64,000 bases of DNA, from NCBI GenBank assembly GCA_036250195.1, contig JAVHZZ010000002.1, forward strand, positions 278,710,960-278,774,959, read 5' to 3'. Shown here in pieces: positions 54,780-64,000 of the stretch. Positions within the stretch are counted from its first letter, which is position 1, and every line of letters starts with the position of its first letter. The notes beneath the pieces were generated by a model. It saw nothing but the letters and a program-made list of their open reading frames with translations, was not told where the DNA came from and searched no databases. The DNA is from Mixophyes australis (lineage: Eukaryota > Chordata > Amphibia > Anura > Limnodynastidae). A program made the position numbers and the translations under genes.

Positions 54780-55588
54780 TAGAGAGGTATTAGCATAGAT
54801 GTAAATTATGAGAAATAAGAAAGCAATGAATAATAGGAATACAAAGATTTGAATACAAACATATATGCAGAAAGGGAGATTTTACAACACAAATGACAAC
54901 TGGATTGGACTCTATGGGAAAATGGCTGTATTCATCCCCTCAGCTATTTGCTAACTATGACCCCTCCCCATACTTGACTAGGGGGTGTTAAACCAACTGT
55001 TCAATCCAGTGTCGTCCGTCATTTGTTCATTAAGAACTCGGTATCACATTGACTACATACCTTTTCAACGGACTTTCTAACTTATGGCAGAGAAATATAG
55101 AAGTTAACTCTAAATTACTCATCTGAGATACATAAAACGATATTTTTGGAGAAAAGTATGTACATACTTCATTTTTGGATAATGATTCTCAGCCAAACAA
55201 ATTATCATGAGTCACTGCAGCCTGAAACGAAGAGTGTTCCAATGATCCATTGTTAATTAGTCTTTCAAGAGTAATCTTTCTATTTCTCTACCTCACCCCT
55301 TTAAACACTAAGTCTATATTTTTTCTGTGTACCCTTTATCTGTAAGAGGAAAACAAGATAGTTATCTTAAAACAGCAAACAAAACAAACATTTCCAATCT
55401 TTACCGTCGGCCAGCGATCAGAAAAGCAAGCATTTGACAACATAAACAAACAAGCAAAATCAACAAAGATTACTTTTTAAATCAGTTTTTTTTTTCTTTC
55501 TGAACCTGCTCACCAATACTTACCACAGATTAACTCTAGAGTCGACTATAGTTCTCCCCCAAAGTATTAGTTGCTATGGGGTGTGCAA
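51565..55588. other. Long stretch without recognised genes; simple repeats
   Basis: No protein family motif was found. Simple repeats are (TG)n near 53887-53901 and (AG)n at 54743-54775. Frames up to about 100 codons (51838-52155 minus, 52534-52791 plus) show no family features. The right part may include the deleted 3' portion of the ERV, but no pol or env motif was seen. Confidence 0.4.
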
Positions 55589-57193
55589 TCAATTGTTGGG
55601 GAACCTCTGAAACTTGTGTACGCCTCCTTTGTAGGTGTCTATGTGGTTTCCAACCCAGGTATCCCTTTTTCTCTCTACACAGTTCCTACTCATGTGTCCC
55701 TTCTTAAGGCAGTAAAAACACGTCATTGTCATGTCTGCACAACCTTTTGCTAGGTGTCCTATTTTATTGCATTGAAAACACTTCCTCAACTCATGTTGTT
55801 TATTTTCCTTAACCCAGGTGTTCTTACACTGTGGTTGTGTGTGCAGTCCCTCTAATGCTGGGTTACTTACCATCCTTAGCCTATCACTTAGTGTTTCTTT
55901 CTCTTTACATATATTTTTATCATGTCCTATAACTGACTCCCTGAGAACACTTACAGTAATTCCTCTCCAGTGTGGTAATGAAGTTTGCACCCTTCTTTTC
56001 AAGTTTTCCCTGAGGCCATCCATTAGAACTTTAACAGCAACCTCTCTGTAGTGTACATTATCCTTTATGTCTGATACCCCAGTATATTTGGCCATCGCTA
56101 TCAGAGCCATGCAAAAATAGTCTGTTGCATTTTCACTATCTTTTTGCTTGATAGTAAAAATTTTACTCCAGTCCACTATCACTGGAAAATATATGGCCAA
56201 CTGTGTGATTATATGTCTAATATTGTCCTGATTATCATCCTCGGTTAAGGATTCATCCTCCTCCAACATACAATCCTTAATGAACTTTTGCGTATTGAGA
56301 GGAAGACAGGTCTTCAATAATAATCGCCAATCGTTATTAGTAGGCTCGTACACATTACCATAATATCTAATAAACTTCTGACATTTGGTCCAATCTTTCC
56401 TAGGATCAGGGAAATCAGACAAAATTGAAAATATTTCAGACCTAGTCCATGGATCATGCTTTGCTAAATCACTACATTCTGAACTAGTTGCTGGAATGGC
56501 TGTTGCAGCATAATGAATGTCCCCCTTTCTATTAATTTCCATATTATTCTCACCGATTTCAGCCGCTGCCCCTGCTTGTGAGATTGTTCCTTTTCCTTGT
56601 CCGTGTGGTGCCCCCTTCATTTTACCAGCATGAGCAATGGCCGAAATGACGGTGGGTACATTTCTTTCTTCTGAAACATTACTCTTAACATTACTCTTAA
56701 CATTACTTAAAACAACATACAAGTTACTAGTTACAGTTTTCACATTTTTGGTATTGGCTGTACTTTCCGCCCTGACTGAATTTGGCAGGGGCGTGCTTGC
56801 GCTCAATTCTCCATGCTTTGCAACGCACACTTTCGGTACGCTCATTTCCGCTTTGCGCATGCTTTTCGCCACACTTACTTCCACTGTGCATTCGCTGCTC
56901 TGCCACGTGTTGCCTTCCATTTGCCACCATTTTAAACAATCATCATGTCTAGTTCTCGTTTTCGTTGATTTCATCAACCGCACTTTATCTCTAACATTAT
57001 TTAAAACCTCTGCCTCGAAACTACCTATGTTTGGGAAAGGTTTCACACACTCCCGGGTCATCTTGACCCATTTGTCGCAGTATGCTGTTGCATACGCACC
57101 ATATTTATTAAACATACAGAACCTCGCTGAATCAATTGGTCCTTCCTTAAGCAGCACAACATCAACCATCTCTAGCGTTTGCTTAGCACCCAT
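55589..57193 (-). CDS. gag: Endogenous retrovirus Gag, 534 aa, intact frame
   Basis: The protein starts MGAKQ, giving an N-terminal Gly for myristoylation and membrane targeting. A matrix-like region of about 100 residues is followed by a variable Ser/Thr/Ala-rich linker (about 110-235). A capsid-like block has WTRSEIFSILSDFPDPRKDW near 249-268 and NDWRLLLKTCLP downstream. Two CCHC zinc knuckles follow (CFQCNKIGHLAKGC and CFYCLKKGHMSRNC, about 470-510). This layout fits a gamma/epsilon-like retroviral Gag; two knuckles are more than the single one of typical gammaretroviruses. The frame is uninterrupted, but no protease or RT follows on the minus strand. It is preceded by a leader with a Pro-tRNA-like primer site and an LTR. 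Confidence 0.85.
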   Translation of the reverse strand: MGAKQTLEMVDVVLLKEGPIDSARFCMFNKYGAYATAYCDKWVKMTRECVKPFPNIGSFEAEVLNNVRDKVRLMKSTKTRTRHDDCLKWWQMEGNTWQSSECTVEVSVAKSMRKAEMSVPKVCVAKHGELSASTPLPNSVRAESTANTKNVKTVTSNLYVVLSNVKSNVKSNVSEERNVPTVISAIAHAGKMKGAPHGQGKGTISQAGAAAEIGENNMEINRKGDIHYAATAIPATSSECSDLAKHDPWTRSEIFSILSDFPDPRKDWTKCQKFIRYYGNVYEPTNNDWRLLLKTCLPLNTQKFIKDCMLEEDESLTEDDNQDNIRHIITQLAIYFPVIVDWSKIFTIKQKDSENATDYFCMALIAMAKYTGVSDIKDNVHYREVAVKVLMDGLRENLKRRVQTSLPHWRGITVSVLRESVIGHDKNICKEKETLSDRLRMVSNPALEGLHTQPQCKNTWVKENKQHELRKCFQCNKIGHLAKGCADMTMTCFYCLKKGHMSRNCVERKRDTWVGNHIDTYKGGVHKFQRFPNN

Positions 57194-58148
57194 TGTGAAA
57201 ACAACCTATTTCTCAACGCTACGCAAAAATACTTTTTACCTGTTCTCCTTTCAAACAGAACCTACTAGAGATTTTTATCCGTGGACGGTTTCACAGGCTA
57301 CGCCCACACACCTCCTAACACAGAAATATCACTATGGGCAAGAGAAATATCAGCTCCTCGATATCCTGGCTCTCCACAAAATCTGTTGAGTATTACTGAA
57401 CTGGTATTACCGGAGTTTACCCGTTTGTACCAGCGTAATTCCTCCAGCCGTTCAACCCAAGTCACAAGCAAGGTTGCACAATAAACCATGCGGTCCGATC
57501 GCATCGCTTAGCGATACTAACTATCGCTAAACTTTGCGATTACTCTTGGGGAGAAAGTTCCAAAAACTTTTTAACTGTTCTCTTTTCAAACAGGGCTTTT
57601 GCTGCAAGTATACCTGCCTTGTATACTACCTCGGTTGTCCAGCCCGCCTCGTCAAACGGCAACTGATATCCCTGTCTTTTTGACAGTAAATCAACTTTCA
57701 CTTTAAAATCATACAATCACCAAACACATACACCTTAGTTTTCTGCACAGAAAATAACTTTCCCAAACAATGGCACTGTCTTTTCAGAGATTTTACCAAG
57801 TGATTACGCTATGCATATATAATAGACAATGAACACAATTGTTTAACCACGTGGCAACAATACCGGAAGTTAGCATATGCTGAGCAGGAACTACGCATAC
57901 CCTATGCAATGCAATACCTTTTAAAATGCAAAACGACAATAAAAAGAAACATTTTTCGTTCTTGTCCCTAGATTCAAATTAGCGTTCCTTCAGTCTATGC
58001 AACAACGGACATTCGGTTTCGCAACACAAAGTGAACCACAGGTCTTAAACACATTGCGTTCTTTCCCGTATGAGACGCGTCCGTCAACCCACCGAATATC
58101 GCAAGCGTTGTATACCTGCCGATAACGTAACTCACCTCCGAGCCCCCA
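57194..58148 (-). other. ERV leader between primer-binding site and gag
   Basis: About 950 nt of untranslated DNA. A segment near 57226-57257 recurs with changes near 57563-57594. On the minus strand the first copy reads GAACAGGTAAAAAGT, a plausible splice donor; the second has GAACAGTTAAAAAG and lacks the GT. Confidence 0.5.
58138..58148 (-). promoter_or_regulatory. Primer-binding site, tRNA-Pro-like
   Basis: The minus strand reads TGGGGGCTCGG directly after the LTR end. The first ten bases match the usual tRNA-Pro primer site of gamma-type retroviruses; the rest of the 18-mer has diverged. Confidence 0.6.
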
Positions 58149-58993
58149 AATTATTAAAGTAATTCTATAGTTTTCAAATAAGCATTGCATAGGCAATTGT
58201 ATTGTGTTTCTAACGCACAAAGTGATTTATTTTAGCAGATGTAAATAGTCAACAATTCAATAAATTTTTATATTATGATACAGTACAGTACAGCCAATAG
58301 CAAAAGATAAATACATACCGCTTGCGCTACACTGCGCTAACCACGGGCACCAGTGGACAGTGATTCACCTTTGAATACTGTGATCAGTGAAGACTGAGAC
58401 TGGTGGGGGTGCAGCTATGATTATATATATAGTACAGTGTTACAGAGTGAACAATAGAGATGACTTAGCTTGTTTCTATAGGTCCAGACGTTGGGTGGGT
58501 CCAGGGTAAACAGGTCATAGGCTGATTCAATCTAAGGAATCCAAAGGTGGGGGTCGTCTCTCCAGGGGATGTGAGCATTTCATAGCCAGCATTATACAAA
58601 GGTTTATTCCCTAATATCAATAACTAAAGTATGCAATGTGCGATCTCTTCGCCGACTGCAACGGACAGCTGCTGATGAATAGGGTTTTAATATGATACTA
58701 GACATGCCACCTTTCCTATTATCTGAACCATATATATCACTGAAGTGCACATATAATCATATTATATAAACTAATAATAAACCAAATACTGTCTGCTCAT
58801 AAATTACTGTGTAATGGATCCAATATGAATATGAATTACATAAATAACTAAATGTTGTAATGCGAGTGTGTACGTGCGTATTTTACCGTGCAATCGCCGT
58901 ATGCCACGTGTAGCGTGGCATACTGAGTGCAATCGGCCAATAAAACAATATCAACCAATATACTTTCGTTCATCCAATTATACGACTTCGACA
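58149..58993 (-). repeat. ERV 5' LTR (about 845 bp)
   Basis: On the minus strand it begins TGTCGAAGTCG (58993) and ends next to the primer site. A TATA box (minus CTATATATATAATC, about 58420-58436) and an AATAAA (minus, near 58223) are in the right order. It aligns with the fragment at 1-517. The 3' end lacks the usual CA, so the last few bases are uncertain. Confidence 0.65.
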
Positions 58994-59894
58994 ATATATA
59001 TAAAATACAAGCCTCATTTCATACAATGCAAAGTAGCACTAACCAGTAATACTTGTGTGAGACATCCATTTATTAAGGGCCTGGTTTGCAGTTAAACATA
59101 AAATTGCATACTTTGTATACACTTAAGAATGGGTTCATATACTCACATTTCTGTGGCTGTATTTTGAGTTACATCTATAGCTTAACATACATACAGTTTT
59201 AAATCTAGCAAATAGATATGTCCAAAATAGCTGTCATCATCAATGAGTGAAAAATTTGCACCAAGCAAATGGGCCGTGCACAGAAAGACATATATATACA
59301 TATAAACCAAAATGTGCTGCATCTCTAGGAGATGTTGACTTGCATCTCCATGCCCCTATTGTACTGAACTTACCCGTGTATCCCCCTGACCCGCCTCACC
59401 AAGTACAAGTGGACACAAGTACAAGACACAACTCAACTAAAAATGCAAAACATTTTACGTAAATTTTCACCTGGTACAAAAAGACTTACATTCAACTCTA
59501 AATCAGGCCTAAATAGGTAATATAGCTTGAATTTCCCTGACTTTTCTGGTGGGGAGCAGCCATAATGATTGCTTTAATTTTCTATAACAGTTATTTCTTT
59601 AACCGAAATTCTGTGATTGCTTATATTTCTATATTTGTAAAATAAATCTATCTATCTATCTATCTTACCTATATGATATGTCTTCTGATAATGTCCATGG
59701 CTATCATTCTAACAATGGCATAAAAATAAAATAGCATCCAATGCAAACGGCAAATCTCTTTATAAACAATATTTAATTATGAACGAGGCAAGAAAAAAGT
59801 TCTAAAAACCATATAAGGGCCTGATCTAGATTCAGGTCCCACATGTCTATTTTCTGGTAATAGGAGTTCGGTATTTCTTTTTATCCCCTGAAAG
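58994..59894. other. Unassigned DNA with (ATCT)n microsatellite at 59646-59665
   Basis: No gene found. AATCAGGCCT at 59502 and AGGGCCTGAT at 59816 resemble GGGCCTGATT element ends but point outward from each other, so they do not define one element. Confidence 0.35.
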
Positions 59895-60525
59895 CAGTCA
59901 TCGAGCCACTCTTAAAGTTTCAGAAGACAATAATGAAGCAGCACTGGAACATGTTATGAATAACTTGCTAGTAGCAAAAGACATTGGTGAATGTTCCATT
60001 CTAGTACTCTTGGATCTGTTTACAACATTTAATAATGTAGACTGAAATATTAGCAAGGATTCCTGTGGATGGCACAATGCCCCATTGGTTCCATTCCTTT
60101 TTAAACGGCAGAGCACAGAAGGTATCCTTATAAATTAATTACTCACCACCAGTCTCACCACCATATGGAATACTAAAGGGTTCTGATCTATCTCGGTTGT
60201 GATTTGCAATATTCATGCAATATAATTCAGCCCATGGCCTTGACTAGCACTGCTATGCTGATTTTATTGTCTCGGTATGTTGCCATCATTTAGTCAGACA
60301 TGGACTACAAACCACAAGTATCTCAAATTTATCAGCATTTCATTTCAGCTAACTGAAATTAATAGCTAGATTAAGGGAACATTTTTATCTGATATTTTTA
60401 TCCAATGTCCTTGGTTTGAAAAACAAATAGTGTGACCCCTACTGCTATTAGCCTGCAGAACTCAGAACTTGAGCTCTGAAATAGTTGTCATCAAATCCTA
60501 TTTATTCCTCTAGGAAAACAAAACA
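59895..60525 (+). pseudogene. L2/Rex1-like LINE RT fragment
   Basis: ALEHVMNNLLVAKDIGECSI and LVLLDLFTTFNNVD (about 59940-60045) match the RT region before and at the first catalytic Asp (LVLLDLSAAFDTVDH type). Further motifs are too degraded to place. The MITE at 60529 bounds it. Confidence 0.6.
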
Positions 60526-60528
60526 CAG

Positions 60529-60733
60529 AGGGTAATTCAATTGGCCGCGTTACTGTTAAAAGTAACGCATTATTACCGTTATTACGATAATAGTGCGCGT
60601 AATTACCGTTATTACGATAGTTATAACGCCGTCTGTTTGCTCGCAGCTCCCTGAGAAAGCCGGGTTAATATTACGTAATAACGGTAATATCTTTAGCGCA
60701 GCGGTACTTCGAGGGGAATTGAATTTCCCCCAC
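60529..60733. mobile_element. MITE with AGGGTAATTCAATT ends
   Basis: AGGGTAATTCAATT on the left and AATTGAATTTCCCCC on the right are imperfect TIRs. The interior repeats ATTACCGTTATTACG and resembles the MITE at 26655-26864. ACAG flanks both sides, but the duplication length is uncertain. Confidence 0.6.
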
Positions 60734-60739
60734 AGTGTC

Positions 60740-62899
60740 TATGTTTAGAGAATCTGCCTCCCTTATTTCACACTTGTATATCCTCGACTGGATTACTGGA
60801 TTCTTACCACCAAAACATCCAGGAAAATATTATGACAAAATTGCATCGTCCCGCCCAGCTACAGGACTGTGGGGAGCATATGTGTATTTAGGTCTACCAG
60901 AAAAGAACTTGCATTCCCTGCAGGACATACCAAACACAGCAATCACACTACTAACTAACCACTCTTGTTGTGACAAATGTTTTTTTCTGGTGAAATATAG
61001 TTGAAAGGAACAAAATGTGTCCCTTTAAAATCTCTGCCATTCCTTTGTAGAATTAGAAAGGCTGTGTACCTTTCTGCACACAATAAGGCACTACCCTAAA
61101 AATGTCTTAATCTAGTTTCAATAATCTCACTTCGCAAAATCTTCCATGTTCCTAGCAAGTGATGTTCTCACTTTACCCAACTTCTTCTATCAGCTGGTGC
61201 AAACTTTTGCTTCTCCACAAGCACCATCTTGCTCAGCACAGCCATGCACTTATCAGTAATCTAGCCACGCCTGTGAAAATCAAAGTTGGGATTTGTGATT
61301 CGTCTCAGCGGTTCATAAATGACTGCCTGCTTTTGTTACATGCAAAAGTAAGAAATATTTTTTTCCTGCATGCACGAAAAAACGTGCATTTGACCCATTG
61401 CACTGCAACATAGTTTAGTTTGTCCAAGCGCACATATGCACCCTTTATTTGCTTTGCTTCTATCTCTAACTTGCCTATTCATTAAAAAGCGCATTTGGAT
61501 GGTTTTCTGTCATCGATGATCGCAGCCATAGAAAACATCTTATTGCCCTAATTTACTAACAGAATATTGATTTGGCAGCTGAATGATACTCTGCATCTCC
61601 TCCACATTTTATAATTTTATTTACTTTAGTTAATGACAAGAGAGGCCATAAGCCGAACACACGTAAAATCATGTGTTTAGGTGAACGTCATGCACTTTCC
61701 TATTCAGGGTTAAGTCTCCTGCATCACCAGCCAAAAAGATCCACAGGGAGGGTCCCAGGCATCCCTATATATTTTCACCCCAGTGGATGCTGTGTCTTTT
61801 GTTTCCTGCACTGAACACCTCCCTCCCACCCTACTACTGTACTGACTGTATTGCATTGTTGTACTGTTAGCAATATTTCTTTCCCTGTAACAGAGGAGGC
61901 ACAGTTGGGCAGGAGAGCATTGCAGACAGCCACTAATTAATACAGTCCTACCGCTGATTGGCCACAGGTCACTGCCTCTTACGAAGCAACCTGACTCTTG
62001 CTCCATTTCTGTGGAGGATCCCTTGACCTGCTTTGTGTGGGCACGTCATGTCGAGTCCAGAATGGGAGTAGTCATGCTGACTCCAGATTTAGCACCGGCC
62101 AATCGTAAAGGATTATACCCTTGGACCAGTGGTTTAATGGAAATCTGACCTTCCACTGGTTGGTTTAGTGATTCGTTTTACCTGACTGCGTTGCACTCAC
62201 CACCACAATATATATTTAATTATGCTTTAATAAACTGTGACCATTTGCCAAATTTAAACTTGTGTCAATTTAGTTATTGTGGTATTAAACTAGTAATTTG
62301 AATCTAAACATATGAAGGAGGTTTGGGTGCATGAAAGGGGAGACATTAACACTATGCAGTTTAAAGATCAGTCAATCCATTGATCCAAATCAGTGACTTA
62401 GAATGTGGCACAGATGTTCATAGACATATGGGAGCAACTTAAAAATGATTTTGAGTAAACCGAGCTGATGTGACATCTACAGTAGGGAAAGGTGAAAAAG
62501 AACAACCAAAAATATTTTTTTCAGGATTAGTTCTTGAAAGGCAAATTACAAACACAGGAAATAACTTAGATTTAATTGACTTTATATAGATTTGTAGTTT
62601 ATTTAATGATGTGCACAGCTGCCATCCTATTGATTGTGGTAATATATCAGAAGTGCAGCATTACATAGTAAAATGAATGGTGAAAAAAAGTACTTATTTA
62701 AGTGTAATTAAAACTAATATATTTTCATGAATGAAATGAAGCTCAGTATTATGTATTATGGAGTTCTCATATATAGCGATAGAATTATAATAAATGAAAA
62801 ACATCTTTCCTTAATATCTGAAACCATGAATCCTAATTCATTCAGCACCGACATCCTTGTAATGTAGAACATTATACACAATATTAGTAAAGCATGAAC
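60740..62899. other. Unassigned DNA; possible retroelement tail near 61710-62280
   Basis: No coding motif. The GC-richer part at 61710-62260 ends in CTTTAATAAACTGTGACC (polyadenylation-like) and could be the 3' end or LTR of a retroelement; no TSD found. Confidence 0.3.
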
Positions 62900-63560
62900 A
62901 TTTGTTTCTGCTGTTCTTTGTTGTCAACATTGAACACCGGGTGAGGAATTTTCACCAGCCACCCAGTAAAATGGAAATATGTACATATATTCTGAATACA
63001 TCGTTACCCAAACACATTCAGCTGCCAGACAATAAGGTCCTGAGAATAAAAACCAGAGACGCCCACTAGAAATTTTCTGGCCGTGTACAGCTGCCTTATG
63101 CTGACAGTACGGAAATACATAATTCACAGTCTAATTACAGGATGCTTCACTGCTTTTCCCCATCGTTCAGAATAAAAAAAAACCCAGAGCATTTCAAATC
63201 CCCTGTTAATGGAAATTCAGATACTCTGTTCACAGGCAATTGAGCCAAAGGTTTGAATTTTTGCAGGCATTTTATTTGCACTAGAAAAATAAATATCCTA
63301 TCTATATATATCATAAGGCTGCAAGACACATGGAATTACAGATTATGATAGTTAAATGCTCTTTTTAAAAAAAATGTTACTAGTGTGCCTAGTCAGCTCG
63401 CTGTGATTTATGCATTATGTCTAAAGTTGATAATTAGCATAATAATCTAATTCAGACAGATATACTAGGTTAAAGCCTAATGTAATTAATTCGGAATGTA
63501 TTAATTTATTTTTACTCCCAAATAGGAGTAATGCAGAGTTCTCAAAGGTCTGAGCCCAGT
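62900..63560. other. Unique-looking DNA, candidate conserved non-coding element
   Basis: No repeat features; it contains homeodomain-type sites such as GATAATTAGC and GTAATTAATTC near 63430-63490. The call is by texture only and needs cross-species comparison. Confidence 0.2.
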
Positions 63561-64000
63561 CCAACAACCAAACGCATGATTGTGTGTGCTTCTGCCTTGC
63601 ACACACAATCATTATTGAAGGGGTTGACAACCCCTTCTAATTCAACAGACCCGAGTCTATACCACTGTCTCAAATCATCAGGAAAAACTCCATTACTACA
63701 TTCTGTACTTTAGTTGTAAGGTGTGTAACTAATACAGCACGTTATTGTATTATATTAGAGAGGTTTGAAATTTTCAAACCAGTTTGTAATTTGACCTAAT
63801 ATCATTGATCCGATGGCTAAGAACATGTTTGCAGTACAATATTTATACCGATTCGATGCATTGTTTGGAGACATGATACGTGGCTGGCTCAAGCATATCT
63901 AGATTGGACATGGCGTCTGTCCATTCAGATACCTCATAAGTTACATACCTTAACTTGGGATGCTGTGAGGATAAAGCTTCTTCAGTTTTAAACAGAGGTA
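63561..64000. other. Unassigned DNA to window end
   Basis: Nothing recognised. A GATTGTGTGTGCTTCTGCC / complementary GGCAGAAGC-like pair near 63578-63612 gives a weak hairpin (TGATTGTGTGTGC and GCACACACAATCA). Confidence 0.3.

Noticed and set aside
56637..57389. 250-codon plus-strand frame
   Set aside because: It is antisense to the intact ERV gag, which has clear Gag motifs; the plus frame has none.
59502..59826. MITE defined by AATCAGGCCT and AGGGCCTGAT
   Set aside because: The ends point outward, so they cannot be the termini of one element.

Overview
This is a eukaryotic, transposon-dominated window with no complete host gene that I can recognise. The mix points to an amphibian, most likely a frog or toad with a large genome: many hAT elements and hAT MITEs, Penelope-like and L2/Rex1-like retroelements, a Sushi-ichi-type chromovirus, gypsy-type solo LTRs with TGTCAC/GTGACA ends, and an 18S-derived fragment that looks vertebrate. 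The species call is inference. The only host-gene-derived sequence found is a decayed nsmce2 (MMS21/NSE2) retrocopy at 11315-11775.

Layout. 1-10640: LTR fragment of an endogenous retrovirus (ERV), a dead Ty3/gypsy pol, an unidentified degenerate stretch, a dead Penelope-like reverse transcriptase (minus strand), a solo LTR (8537-9975, 5-bp TSD) and a dead integrase. 10740-15261: hAT element D (minus), whose interior is replaced by a chimera of nsmce2 retrocopy, 18S rRNA fragment and LINE 3' end, with a foldback MITE inside the LINE. 15836-24240: a hAT MITE and several solo LTRs. 24440-27280: an L2-like LINE split by a solo LTR and a nested MITE. 28793-39829: hAT element A, holding a 113-bp-type tandem array, a minus-strand solo LTR, a broken transposase, an intact chromovirus (33489-39064) and an antisense 18S fragment. 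39865-44122: a CAGGGG-ended DNA element that contains hAT element B. 44704-47708: back-to-back hAT MITEs, an L2 fragment and further MITEs. 48353-51556: hAT element C with fourteen 100-bp repeats. 55589-58993: 5' part of a minus-strand ERV with an intact 534-codon gag and no pol. 60740-64000: mostly unique-looking AT-rich DNA.

The most informative parts are three. First, the chromovirus at 33489-39064: its two 690-bp LTRs look identical by eye, it has a perfect GTAAT target duplication, gag and pol are open, and a GGGAAAA -1 frameshift site joins them. It inserted very recently and may be competent. Second, the hAT family with TAGAGATG ends (elements A, B, C, D) shares termini and a conserved N-terminal peptide of unknown function, while each copy carries tandem arrays. 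Third, A and D carry 18S rRNA-derived DNA in the same relative position and orientation, with shared differences from 18S, so the fragment was inherited within the hAT lineage.

Coordinates were read by hand. TSD and TIR claims were checked base by base. Family assignments rest on motif recognition, not database searches.
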